Assembly (NCBI GenBank): GCA_036276235.1
Contig: DATBDZ010000090.1
Span: 1-43,532 of the forward strand
DNA length: 43,532 bases
Direction: 5' to 3'
Origin: JANWHF01 sp036276235
GTDB lineage: Bacteria > Planctomycetota > Phycisphaerae > Tepidisphaerales > Tepidisphaeraceae
Shown here: piece by piece, positions 15,212 to 23,239 of the stretch
Layout of the letters: the number at the start of each line of letters is the position of its first letter
Numbering within the stretch: the stretch's first letter is position 1
Program-made: the position numbers and the translations under genes
The notes under the pieces: generated by a model
What the model saw: only the letters and a program-made list of their open reading frames with translations
Database searches by the model: none
Told to the model about the DNA's origin: nothing

Positions 15212-16507
15212 ATGCGTCGCGTCGTCATCACTGGTATTGGCGTTGTCTCTCCGATCGGGATCGGAGCTAAAGCCTTCTGGGATAATCTGCTCGCCGGCCA
15301 GATTGGCGTGCGGAAAATCGCGGCGTTTGATCCGGGTGGGTTTCCTTCGCAGATCGCCGGCGAAGTGCCGCCCTTCAAGATCACCGACTACGTGCCCAAG
15401 AGTTATCGCAAAGCCACCAAAGTGATGGCGCGCGATATCGAGCTTGCGGTGGCGGCGGCGGACGACGCTTTTCGCGACGCCGGCCTGCAATCGCGCGCTT
15501 ACACCGACTCTCCGACGATCGTCGGCACACGCTTTGGATGCAATATCGGCGCGGGATTGATCAGCGTTGATCTGAATGAGTTGACCGGCGCGATGCACGC
15601 GGCTCGTGAGGAGAATCGGCTCGATTTGCCGCGCTGGGGGCGCGATGGGATGAGCCAGCTTACGCCCCTTTGGCTGCTCAAATACTTGCCGAACATGCTC
15701 GCCTGCCATGTGACGATCATTCATGAGCTCAAAGGGCCCAGCAACACGATCACCTGTGCGGATGCCAGCAGCCATCTGGCGATCGGTGAAGCTTTCCGCA
15801 CGATTCAGCGCGGCGACGCCGACCTGGCGATCTGCGGCGGCGCGGAAACCAAAGTCGTCCCGATGAGCCTCATGCGGCAGATTCTGCTCCGCCGCGTGAC
15901 TGAAACATGTAATGAATCCCCCGCGCAGGCGGTGCGTCCGTTCGATCAAAACGCCAGCGGCACGGTCGTCGCCGAGGGCGGCGGGCTTTTCATCCTCGAA
16001 GATTATTCGCACGCCCGCGCCCGCGGCGCGAAGATTTACGCCGAGCTGGCGGGTTTCGCCGCCAGCCAGGACACATATAGCGTCACGCAGCCAGATCCCA
16101 GCGGCCGCAGCTACGCCAAGGCGATCACCAAAGCGCTCGATGATGCGATGGTGAAGCCAGACAAAGTGAATCTGCTGGTGCCGCATGGTTTGGGAATTCC
16201 GACGCACGATCGCGCCGAGCTCGCCGGCCTGAAATCGGCCTTCGGCGACGCGCTCGCGGATATCCCGATGGCACCAATCAAAGCGCAGGTCGGCAACATC
16301 GCCGCCGGCTGCGGCGTCGATGCGGCAGCGGCGGTTCTCTCACTGCGCGAAAGCAAAATCCCCGCGGCGTTGAACACAACCGAAGTGATCGACAACCAAA
16401 AACTGAACGTCAGCACGAAGGTGCGCGACGCCGACATCGGCGTGGCGGTGAGCAGCGTGTACAGCCTCGGTGGACAGAACGCGGCGCTGGTTTTTAAGCG
16501 GCCGTGA
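15212..16507 (+). CDS. Ketosynthase-like protein lacking Cys (KS-beta / chain-length-factor-like)
   Basis: 431 residues with the thiolase-fold plan of FabF (MRRVVITGIGVVSPIG at the start, GGQNAALVFKRP at the end). In the nucleophile region GPSNTITCADASSHLAIGEA the residue aligned to the active-site Cys is Asp184; a nearby Cys182 is two residues early. The first catalytic His is kept (VPHGLGIPTHDRAE, His325) but the second, normally in KSxxGH, is Asn362 (KAQVGNIAAGCGVDA). It should not condense chains itself. This is the situation of KS-beta or chain-length-factor subunits, and the intact KS at 17075-18382 is the obvious partner. ATG 15212 follows a long hairpin. Confidence 0.85.
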   Translation: MRRVVITGIGVVSPIGIGAKAFWDNLLAGQIGVRKIAAFDPGGFPSQIAGEVPPFKITDYVPKSYRKATKVMARDIELAVAAADDAFRDAGLQSRAYTDSPTIVGTRFGCNIGAGLISVDLNELTGAMHAAREENRLDLPRWGRDGMSQLTPLWLLKYLPNMLACHVTIIHELKGPSNTITCADASSHLAIGEAFRTIQRGDADLAICGGAETKVVPMSLMRQILLRRVTETCNESPAQAVRPFDQNASGTVVAEGGGLFILEDYSHARARGAKIYAELAGFAASQDTYSVTQPDPSGRSYAKAITKALDDAMVKPDKVNLLVPHGLGIPTHDRAELAGLKSAFGDALADIPMAPIKAQVGNIAAGCGVDAAAAVLSLRESKIPAALNTTEVIDNQKLNVSTKVRDADIGVAVSSVYSLGGQNAALVFKRP

Positions 16508-16543
16508 TGTGAGCGAGGGATCTGTGTCCCGCGGGAGCGGTTA

Positions 16544-16825
16544 ATGGTCGTCCGCTTTTTCATTGATCCGGACACAGAACTGCCTCACATACAGAATCAT
16601 GGCGTTTCTCCTTCCGAAGCGCTCGATGTACTTCGCGGGCCATCCGATCACGGCCCGGGTCGAGAGGGAACACGAGTCGCCGAGGGACAGTCACGTGATG
16701 GCCGATATCTGAGAGTGATTTATAAGGAGAACGAAGAAGACGGATCGGTTCTCGTCATCACGGCGTATGATCTGAGTGGAAAGGCCAAGTCCGCATTTCG
16801 CCGCCGCAAGCGGAGACGACGATGA
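16544..16825 (+). CDS. DUF4258-like toxin candidate
   Basis: 93-residue basic protein with the DUF4258/RelE-BrnT-like pattern: HIQNHGVSPSEALDVLRGP, then a strand GRYLRVIYKENEEDGSVLVI and TAYDLSGKAKSAFRRRKRRR. Similar small proteins are toxins of type II toxin-antitoxin pairs that act on RNA, though many are uncharacterised. It overlaps the next ORF by four bases (ATGA), the usual coupling in such pairs. A GGGAGCGG site precedes the ATG. It lies between two ketosynthase genes of one cluster, which is unusual for a toxin unit. Toxicity is inferred. Confidence 0.68.
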   Translation: MVVRFFIDPDTELPHIQNHGVSPSEALDVLRGPSDHGPGREGTRVAEGQSRDGRYLRVIYKENEEDGSVLVITAYDLSGKAKSAFRRRKRRRR

Positions 16826-17055
16826 AAAAGCAGGCAACTCGGAAATCCCGACGCGATCCGAATGTTTATCCAGCCGGCTGGGATTACGCCCGCACTAAGG
16901 CCGTCGCAGATTATTATGACGGCCGCAAGGACGAGGCGGTGCTCGATGAGCCGTCGGTCACGCGAGCATCGGTCGGGCTGGTTTGGATGGAAGTCCCACA
17001 GGACCTTGTTCCAAAAGTACGCAAATTAATCGCTCAACGCCGGAAGAGTGCGTAG
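16822..17055 (+). CDS. Antitoxin-like partner of DUF4258 protein
   Basis: 77 residues: a basic start (KKQATRKSRRDPNVYP), GWDYARTKAVADYYDGRKDE, and an end VWMEVPQDLVPKVRKLIAQR. This combination (YPxGWDxxR...MEVPxxLVPxVRxLI) is seen in small proteins encoded next to DUF4258-type toxins. It starts within the stop region of the preceding gene (ATGA overlap), 19 bases before the KS gene. It would bind and silence the toxin; not demonstrated. Confidence 0.66.
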   Translation: MKKQATRKSRRDPNVYPAGWDYARTKAVADYYDGRKDEAVLDEPSVTRASVGLVWMEVPQDLVPKVRKLIAQRRKSA

Positions 17056-17074
17056 CCAACGGATGTGATCAATC

Positions 17075-18382
17075 ATGCGACGTGTCGTCATCACTGGTAT
17101 GGGTTGGATCACGCCGATGGGTCATTCCATCGAGGCGGTGTGGAAGCGCCTGCTCAAGGGCGAGTCGGGCATCGCGCGCACTTCGCTGTTTGATGCCTCC
17201 ACGTTTCCAACCGGCATCTCGGCGGAAGTAAAGGATTTTCGGCTGGCGGATCATATTCCGGATGTCTCGCAACATGCCGTCGGCGGACGAAATACACAGT
17301 TTGCGTTGGCGTCCTGCGCGCAGGCTTGGAAGGCGGCGGGATTGCCGGCGCTGGGTGATTCGGTTGCAGCCGAATCGCTGGATCTGGATCGCATCGGCAT
17401 CTATCTGGGCAGCGGCGAGGGGTCGCTCGATTTTGATGCGTTCACGCAGACCTGTCTTTCCGCCTGGGATGCGCAGGCGGGCGCGACGGACATGGTGAAG
17501 TGGGCGAAGCTGGCGATGGAAACGATGAACGTGACACGCGAGCTCGAGCAGGAACCCAACATGCCGCTCTCGCATCTGGCGCTGCTCACCGGCACGCGCG
17601 GGCCGGCGCTCAATTGTCTGACCGCCTGTGCCGCTTCGACGCAGGCGATCGGCGAGGCAACCCAAATCCTCCGACGCGGCGAAGCCGACGTCATGATCGG
17701 CGGCGGCGCGCATTCGATGATCCACCCGTTCGGCGTGACCGGCTTCAACCGTCTCACCGCGCTCTCAACCGCAAATGAAGATCCGCCGCGCGCCAGCCGC
17801 CCGTTCGATGCCCAGCGCGGCGGATTCGTGCTCGGCGAAGGCGCGGGAATGGTCATCCTCGAAACCCTCGAACATGCCCAACGCCGCGGTGCGAAGATTT
17901 TGGCGGAGGTCGCCGGTTATGGCTCAACCGCCGACGCCTATCGCATTACCGATCAGGATCCCAATGGCATGGGTGCGATCGTCGCGATGCAGGAAGCGCT
18001 GCGAGATGCGGAATTGCAGCCGCAGGACATTCATTACATCAACGCACACGGCACCGGCACGCGCGAGAATGATGGCAACGAAACGGTTGCAATCAAGGAA
18101 ATCTTCGGCGCGGAACTGGCGCCCAAGGTGCCCGTCAGCAGCATCAAGAGCATGATGGGTCATCTCATCGCGGCGGCAGGCGCGGTGGAATTGATCACCT
18201 GCGTGCTGGCGATCCGCGACAACATGCTGCCGCCGACAATGAACCTTGAGCATCCCGATCCGGAATGCGATCTGGATTATGTCCCCAATCAAGCGCGGCC
18301 GGCCCGCGTCGATGTTGCCATGAGCAACAGCTTCGGATTCGGCGGACAGAATGACACGCTCATTGTGAAACGATTCGCCTGA
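17075..18382 (+). CDS. Beta-ketoacyl-ACP synthase II-like ketosynthase (catalytic)
   Basis: 435 residues with all three catalytic residues of the FabF/KS-alpha family: Cys185 in NCLTACAASTQAIGEA, His324 in INAHGTGTRENDGNE and His362 in KSMMGHLIAAAGAVE. The N-terminus MRRVVITGMGWITPMG matches the paralog at 15212. It should extend an ACP-bound acyl chain by two carbons using malonyl-ACP. A GEGAGMVILE stretch and the final GFGGQNDTLIVKRF strand complete the fold. It is the last gene of the plus-strand cluster; a convergent terminator-like hairpin lies just beyond it. Housekeeping FabF is possible, but the adjacent degenerate KS, dehydratase pair and long ACP favour a specialised system. Confidence 0.88.
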   Translation: MRRVVITGMGWITPMGHSIEAVWKRLLKGESGIARTSLFDASTFPTGISAEVKDFRLADHIPDVSQHAVGGRNTQFALASCAQAWKAAGLPALGDSVAAESLDLDRIGIYLGSGEGSLDFDAFTQTCLSAWDAQAGATDMVKWAKLAMETMNVTRELEQEPNMPLSHLALLTGTRGPALNCLTACAASTQAIGEATQILRRGEADVMIGGGAHSMIHPFGVTGFNRLTALSTANEDPPRASRPFDAQRGGFVLGEGAGMVILETLEHAQRRGAKILAEVAGYGSTADAYRITDQDPNGMGAIVAMQEALRDAELQPQDIHYINAHGTGTRENDGNETVAIKEIFGAELAPKVPVSSIKSMMGHLIAAAGAVELITCVLAIRDNMLPPTMNLEHPDPECDLDYVPNQARPARVDVAMSNSFGFGGQNDTLIVKRFA

Positions 18383-18390
18383 CCTCGCCC

Positions 18391-18441
18391 ACCCAAAAAA
18401 GGGCAAACCCCCCGAGGCCTCATGCCGGCAACGAGGGGTTT
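18391..18441 (-). terminator. Rho-independent terminator for the 18477-18761 gene
   Basis: On the minus strand GCAAACCCCTCG...CGGGGGGTTTGC forms a stem closed by a Gly/Cys-rich loop and is followed by CCCTTTTTTGGG. The palindrome could also slow transcripts coming from the ketosynthase gene on the other strand. Confidence 0.7.
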
Positions 18442-18476
18442 GCGCAGTGCAGAGAACGTCCAATCGGAACAAAAGG

Positions 18477-18761
18477 TTACTTACCGTGATCCGGCTTTTC
18501 GCCGGTGGCCATTTCGAGCTGATCGATGGCCAGATTGATGCCGTCCAGAGCTTGGCGACGGTGTTCCCGAGGGTCGGGTTCCCGTGAGCCAACAGCCTCA
18601 AGATCCTTTTTAGCGCGGCGCAGATCCTCGAGCGCGTCGCGTAGCGGGTGGCGTTCGTCAGCGGCGGCTGCCGGAGTGGGAGCCGTTATGATCCCATACG
18701 TACCGATCCCAGCCAATCCAGCGCCCAATCCACCGAGAACAGCCAATTTTGCCAAAGTCAT
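18477..18761 (-). CDS. Small exported or anchored helical protein
   Basis: 94 residues from ATG 18759-18761, which has GGAGG seven bases upstream. Residues about 3-30 are hydrophobic (LAKLAVLGGLGAGLAGIGTY), a signal peptide or anchor ending near TPAAAADE, followed by a charged helical region (RDALEDLRRAKKDLEAV, INLAIDQLEMATGEKPDHGK). No family recognised. A long upstream extension of the frame is ignored because it lacks a ribosome site and overlaps the efp leader. It is divergent from efp. Confidence 0.7.
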   Translation of the reverse strand: MTLAKLAVLGGLGAGLAGIGTYGIITAPTPAAAADERHPLRDALEDLRRAKKDLEAVGSREPDPREHRRQALDGINLAIDQLEMATGEKPDHGK

Positions 18762-18903
18762 ACGATCCTCCACGAAGCAGGGTCTACTGAAGCATCTCGC
18801 AGTCGAGCCCGCGAGGCAGCGCGGCACCGTTGCCGCGACGTTGCCAAGGCTGGCAAATGGCGTTCCTCTGATGCCGTTTAGGCGGAAAATCGCCTGGCAA
18901 AGT

Positions 18904-18932
18904 TTGACGCGGCCCCGCTCGCGATGTAAAGT
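18904..18932 (+). promoter_or_regulatory. Candidate sigma-70-like promoter for efp
   Basis: TTGACG, 17 bases, TAAAGT. The spacing is ideal and four of six bases match at -10. The start codon of efp lies about 115 bases downstream. Confidence 0.35.
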
Positions 18933-19045
18933 GCCTGACCTTTTCACGCCCGCCACCGTATTAAGATTTGAAAATCGTGGCGTCGAATTGCAGCGGGCGA
19001 CGGCGCTATTATCCTGCAATATCAACTTTAGAAGGGCCAAGCGCA

Positions 19046-19600
19046 ATGCGTGCAAGTGAAATTCGCCGAGGTCAGGCTGTCATCGTCGATGGCAAGCTCT
19101 ACGTCGTCACCAACGCCGACCACAACACTCCCGGTAACCTGCGGGCCAAGGTGCAGTTCAAGATGCGCGATGTCTCCAAAGGAACCATCCAGGACAAGCG
19201 CGTCGGCGCCACCGATGACATCCAAACCGCCACCCTCGATCGGCGGCAGGTCGAATATCTCTACAGCGACAACGAGGGCCACGTCCTCATGGACTTGGAA
19301 ACCTACGACCAGAACAACATCCCCAAGGAAGTGTTCGGCGACGACATCCTCTATCTCAAGCCCAACACCCAGCTGATGGCCATGTTCCACGAGGGGAAGG
19401 TCGTCTCCTACGAAATGCCCAAGACGGTCGATCTGAAGGTGGTCGATACGCCGCCGATCATTAAGGGCGCGACAGCGACGAACCAACTCAAGGAAGCCGA
19501 GCTGGAAACAGGCTTCAAAACACGCGTCCCCGGCTTCATCGTGATCGGCGAGACGATCCGCATCAGCACGGAGAATGGGGAGTATTTGAGTCGGGCGTAA
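19046..19600 (+). CDS. efp: Translation elongation factor P
   Basis: 184 residues, the normal EF-P length, with all three OB/KOW-like domains: N-terminal KOW (MRASEIRRGQAVIVDGKLY), middle OB (VEYLYSDNEGHVLMDLETYD) and C-terminal OB (TGFKTRVPGFIVIGETIRIS). EF-P binds between the P and E sites of the ribosome and helps form peptide bonds at polyproline. The tip loop reads DHNTPGNLRAK; the residue after PG, which is Lys (or Arg) in most well-studied EF-Ps and is modified there, is Asn31. This suggests an unmodified factor. ATG 19046 follows AGAAGGG. A hairpin terminator lies downstream. No EpmA/EpmB or EarP is in the window. Confidence 0.93.
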   Translation: MRASEIRRGQAVIVDGKLYVVTNADHNTPGNLRAKVQFKMRDVSKGTIQDKRVGATDDIQTATLDRRQVEYLYSDNEGHVLMDLETYDQNNIPKEVFGDDILYLKPNTQLMAMFHEGKVVSYEMPKTVDLKVVDTPPIIKGATATNQLKEAELETGFKTRVPGFIVIGETIRISTENGEYLSRA

Positions 19601-19718
19601 GTAGTTAGAAGGCAGTAGGCAGTAGGCAGAAAAGAAAGGCAGCCGTCAGATGTTTCTGACGGCTGTCGCTTTTTTCTGAAATCCATCCTGACTACTGCCA
19701 ACTGCCTTCTGACTACTC
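19601..19718. repeat. Word-repeat palindrome (GAAGGCAGTAGGCAGTA type) around the efp terminator
   Basis: GTAGTTAGAAGGCAGTAGGC and AGTAGGCAGA pair with CTGACTACTGCCAACTGCC and TTCTGACTAC, with the terminator hairpin in the loop. It begins at the base after the efp stop. Confidence 0.8.
19639..19676 (+). terminator. Rho-independent terminator of efp
   Basis: CAGCCGTCAGA - TGTT - TCTGACGGCTG followed by TCGCTTTTTTCT. It sits inside the loop of the larger word-repeat palindrome at 19601-19718. Confidence 0.88.
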
Positions 19719-19724
19719 CTGCAA

Positions 19725-20471
19725 TTACGCATGCCCCACCACATCTCCGGCTTCCTGCGATTCTTTATCGAGCGCTTCTTTGAGCGGCGTGAGATGTTTG
19801 ACGATTTCTCCGAGCACGCGAATCTGTGAAAGCGTTGCGTCGATGCGGATGAGACGGTCAGAGGGATACTTGTCGAGCACCGGACGCGTTTCCTTCTCGA
19901 AGACTTCCATCCGCTTGTTGATCACTTCATCGCTGGCGTCGTCGATGCGATTTTCCTTCAACGCGCGGCGGCGCAGGCGCTCGACCATTTTGGCGCGCTC
20001 CGCCCGAAGATAGATTACCTTGATGACATCGATCGTGTCGGCCAGCAACTCCGCCTGCTGAACGCTGCGCGGCAATCCGTCGAGCACCAGAAACTCCGTA
20101 TCGGGACGGAACTGGTTGATCATTTCCATCCCCTGAATGTGCCGCTTCCAGAGCTTGATCGTGAACTCGTCCGGCACCAGTTGCCCGCGGCTGGAATACT
20201 CCCAGAACTTGCGGCCCATTTCGCTTGTCAGATCGAGCGAGCGGAAAATGTCGCCGGTGGCGCTGTGATAGAAGCCGGGGATCGTTCCGATGATCTTGCC
20301 CTGCGTGCCCTTGCCGCTGCCGGGGGCGCCGAAGAGGAGTATTGCGCGGTAGCGTTTCATAGTTTCCGAACTGCTCGGGATCGACACAGAAATCGAAGGC
20401 GTCAAACGCGGCCGATCAAGGGTAGCCGCCTGCCCGTTCCCATTCAATTTCCCGCGCGTCGCCTGCTTCAT
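19725..20471 (-). CDS. Adenylate-kinase-like nucleoside monophosphate kinase
   Basis: 248 residues. Walker A at about 48-57 (GAPGSGKGTQ), GDIFRSLDL, LVLDGLPRSVQQAELL (equivalent of the DGFPR motif), then a LID-like RRRALKENRIDDASDEVINKR and a C-terminal helix. Transfer of phosphate between NTP and NMP is expected. The 37-residue N-terminal extension before MKRYRAILLF is not typical of Adk; I kept it because AAGGGAG lies just before ATG 20469-20471, whereas ATG 20358-20360 has no good site. It could be the main adk or a specialised member. Lies downstream of acs on the same strand, separated by a palindrome. Confidence 0.82.
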   Translation of the reverse strand: MKQATRGKLNGNGQAATLDRPRLTPSISVSIPSSSETMKRYRAILLFGAPGSGKGTQGKIIGTIPGFYHSATGDIFRSLDLTSEMGRKFWEYSSRGQLVPDEFTIKLWKRHIQGMEMINQFRPDTEFLVLDGLPRSVQQAELLADTIDVIKVIYLRAERAKMVERLRRRALKENRIDDASDEVINKRMEVFEKETRPVLDKYPSDRLIRIDATLSQIRVLGEIVKHLTPLKEALDKESQEAGDVVGHA

Positions 20472-20561
20472 CGGTACTCCCTTGGCTGAAACCCAAAATT
20501 GTTTCGCGAAAGCAAGAGTACCTCATAAATCGTTGGGTGACCAAGGTCTGATAATAATCGC

Positions 20562-20681
20562 CAGGGACGAAGGGACATAGGGACATAGGGACATAGGGAA
20601 GAAGGACGAAGCGGCACCGATCCTTCCTTTCTCCGTCCCTTCGTCCCTTCGTCCCTCCGTCCCTCTGTCCCTCTGTCCCTA
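20562..20681. repeat. Word-repeat palindrome (GGGACATAGGGACGAA type)
   Basis: AGGGACGAAGGGACATAGGG and further GGGACATA copies pair with TCCCTTCGTCCCTCCG and CCCTCTGTCCCTCTGTCCC. The end of the second arm contains the stop codon of acs (TAG on the minus strand), so the repeat has grown up to, or into, the coding sequence. Confidence 0.85.
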
Positions 20682-22673
20682 TTCCTCCGTCTCCTTCAAC
20701 TTCGCCAGCACGCTGAAATCCTCCAGCGTGGTCACGTCGCCTTTGACTTCTCCGCCGGCGGCTACTTCCTTTAGCAGGCGGCGCATGATCTTGCCGCTGC
20801 GGGTTTTGGGGAGGGCCTCGGTGAAGCGGATCTGATCCGGCTTGGCCAGCGATCCGATCTGCTTGCCGACCCACGCGACCAATTCTTTTTTCAGTTCGTC
20901 CGTCGGCTTGCGGTTGGCGTCGAGCGTCACGAAGGCGGCGATTCCCTGCCCTTTCATCTCATGCGGCACACCCACCACGGCGGCCTCGGCGACCGAGTCA
21001 TGGGCCACCAGCGCGCTTTCGATCTCCATCGTTCCCAGGCGATGGCCGGACACATTGATCACATCATCGACGCGCCCCATGATCCAGAAGTAGCCGTCAT
21101 CGTCGCGGCGTGCTCCATCGCCGGTGAAATAGCAGTTGGGTACATCGCTCCAATATTGCTTCACGTAGCGATCGGGATCGTTGAAAATGCCGCGCAGCAT
21201 CGCCGGCCAGGGCTTGCGGATAACGAGCAACCCGCCTTGATTGGGCGCGAGCTCCGTACCGGTGCGATCGACCACCGCCACATCGACGCCGAAGAACGGC
21301 AGCGTCGCCGTGCCCGGCTTCGTCGGCGTTGCGCCCGGCAGCGGCGTGATCATGACCATCCCCGTTTCTGTCTGCCACCATGTATCAACGATTGGACATC
21401 GCTCGCGGCCGATCACCTCGTGATACCACATCCAAGCCTGCGGATTAATCGGCTCGCCGACCGTTCCTAGGAGCCGCAGCGATCGCAGATCGCATCGGTC
21501 GGCAAACTCACGGCCGGCCCGCATGAAAGCGCGAATCGCCGTCGGCGCGGTGTAGAAGATCGTCACCCGATGCCGCTCGATCATCGACCAGAAACGCGAG
21601 AAATCCGGGAAATTCGGCGCGCCTTCGTACATCAACGTCGTCGCGCCATTGCTCAGGAGGCCATAGAGCACATAACTGTGGCCGGTGATCCACCCCACGT
21701 CCGCCGAGCACCAGAAGATGTCTTCCTCGCGCAGATCAAAGACATATCGCGATGTCGTCTGCACGCCCAGCAGATAGCCGGCGGTCGTATGTTGAATACC
21801 TTTGGGCTTTCCAGTTGAGCCGCTGGTATAGAGGACGAAGAGAGTATCTTCCGCGTCCATCGGCTCGGCGGGGCATTCGGGGCTCTGGCGGCTGATCACT
21901 TCGTGCCACCAGACATCGCGCCCTTCGACCCAACTCATCTTGGCCGGCTGATCCGCCGCCCCGATGCGCTGCAAGACGATGACCTTCCGCACGCGATTGG
22001 TTTTCGTCAGTGCATCATCGACGTTTTGCTTGAGCGGCACGACATTCCCGCGCCGATAGCCGCCGTCGGCGGTGATGATGATATCGCTCTGCGCGTCCTC
22101 AACCCGGTCGGCAATCGCCTGGCTGGAGAACCCGCCGAAGATGACCGAGTGCGCCGCGCCGATCCGCGCGCAGGCGAGCATCGCGACCGCCGCCTCCGGC
22201 ACCATCGGCATGTAAATCGTAACGCGATCCCCCTTCTTCACGCCCAGTTCTTTAAGCCCATTGGCGCAGCGGCAGACCATGTCCTTGAGTTGCCGATAGC
22301 TGATGCGATGGACCGACCCGCCGCTACCGGGCATGCCGGCGACGGGCTCGCCTTCCCATAGAATTGCCGCCTTGTCTCCGTGCCCGCGATCGATCTGATG
22401 ATCGAGGCAGTTGTACGCCACATTCAGCTTCCCCCCGACAAACCATTTCGCGTGCGGCGGATTCCATTCCAGCACCTTGTCCCACTTGCGAAACCAGTGC
22501 AGATTTTCCGCCATCTTCCCCCAGAAGGCGTCCGGATCGTCGATCGATTGGCGATAGAGCGTGCGGTACTCGTCCATCGATTTGACGGCCGCCCGCAGCG
22601 AGAATTCCGGAGGCGGCGGAAAAACCCGCCGCTCCACCAGCGTGGACTCAATCGCGCTAAACGCTTCCGACAT
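20679..22673 (-). CDS. acs: Acetyl-CoA synthetase (AMP-forming)
   Basis: 664 residues, the family's usual size. Ordered motifs: N-terminal Acs cap with SMDEYRTLYRQSIDDPDAFW; GKLNVAYNCLDHQIDRG; the P-loop of adenylating enzymes YTSGSTGKPKGIQHTTAGYL; VDTWWQTETGMVMITPLPGA; YFTGDGARRDDDGYFWIMGR; the hinge GRVDDVINVSGHRLGTMEIE; and the C-terminal catalytic Lys in PKTRSGKIMRRLL, which is an acetylation target in other bacteria. It makes acetyl-CoA from acetate, ATP and CoA in the cytoplasm. Alone in its transcription unit with the kinase gene downstream. The stop codon is part of a palindromic repeat. Confidence 0.96.
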   Translation of the reverse strand: MSEAFSAIESTLVERRVFPPPPEFSLRAAVKSMDEYRTLYRQSIDDPDAFWGKMAENLHWFRKWDKVLEWNPPHAKWFVGGKLNVAYNCLDHQIDRGHGDKAAILWEGEPVAGMPGSGGSVHRISYRQLKDMVCRCANGLKELGVKKGDRVTIYMPMVPEAAVAMLACARIGAAHSVIFGGFSSQAIADRVEDAQSDIIITADGGYRRGNVVPLKQNVDDALTKTNRVRKVIVLQRIGAADQPAKMSWVEGRDVWWHEVISRQSPECPAEPMDAEDTLFVLYTSGSTGKPKGIQHTTAGYLLGVQTTSRYVFDLREEDIFWCSADVGWITGHSYVLYGLLSNGATTLMYEGAPNFPDFSRFWSMIERHRVTIFYTAPTAIRAFMRAGREFADRCDLRSLRLLGTVGEPINPQAWMWYHEVIGRERCPIVDTWWQTETGMVMITPLPGATPTKPGTATLPFFGVDVAVVDRTGTELAPNQGGLLVIRKPWPAMLRGIFNDPDRYVKQYWSDVPNCYFTGDGARRDDDGYFWIMGRVDDVINVSGHRLGTMEIESALVAHDSVAEAAVVGVPHEMKGQGIAAFVTLDANRKPTDELKKELVAWVGKQIGSLAKPDQIRFTEALPKTRSGKIMRRLLKEVAAGGEVKGDVTTLEDFSVLAKLKETEE

Positions 22674-22815
22674 GCAACGCCTCCGTACAAAAGCAAATTT
22701 GAGTATAGCGTATGGAGGGGAATTTGCGATTTAGCAAAACAGTGTGCGGTTAGCACTAGTCCGCGCACGATTTGGCGATGCAAAATCTGAAAATTGGAGA
22801 ATGTCGCGCACGAAC

Positions 22816-23053
22816 GCCACGGGCATGCTGTCGCAAGCCCATGCCACCCAATTGGATACCGGGGTGCCATGTCCCACGCTTGCGTTACGCTTGCGTGGGC
22901 ATGTCTTTCTTCGGATCGTGTCTCCGTGTGCAGAAGTCTCAGACACATGCTCACGCAAGCGTGAGGCATGGCACCCCTGGCACCGATGCCACCCAGTTTG
23001 ATGCACCATCACAAGATTGGGTGGCATGGGCTCGCGTTAGCGTGCCCGTGGCG
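22816..23053. repeat. Nested palindromic mosaic (ATGCCACCCAATT type)
   Basis: Outer arms GCCACGGGCATGCTGTCGCA/AGCCCATGCCACCCAATTGG and ATTGGGTGGCATGGGCTCGC/GTTAGCGTGCCCGTGGC pair across 240 bases. Inside are further hairpins around ACGCTTGCGTTACGCTTGCG and CTCACGCAAGCGTGAGGCAT, plus GGGGTGCCATG and its complement. A related element is at 33697-33795. The whole 22674-23239 gap shows no gene. Confidence 0.8.
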
Positions 23054-23239
23054 ATTTTTCGTCCTTCGCAGGTACGCCGAGAGTACGTGACCCCTCGGCA
23101 TGACGGCGCTCAAGAATCCCTGTCAGGTTTTCCACCCTCCGACGACTAATGCCGGCAACCGCGCTACTGCGGTGGCAGATGCACTGGTTTGTTTCTGGCG
23201 CATCGCGTTTTTTGTACCCCTTAATTCGGAGGTGAAGTC

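Noticed and set aside
15185..16207. 340-residue open frame opposite the degenerate ketosynthase
   Set aside because: Shadow of the ketosynthase codons; no family pattern.
16544..17055. The small pair as a phage or IS remnant
   Set aside because: No transposase, integrase or terminal inverted repeats flank it; the ATGA overlap and sequences fit a toxin-antitoxin-like unit better.
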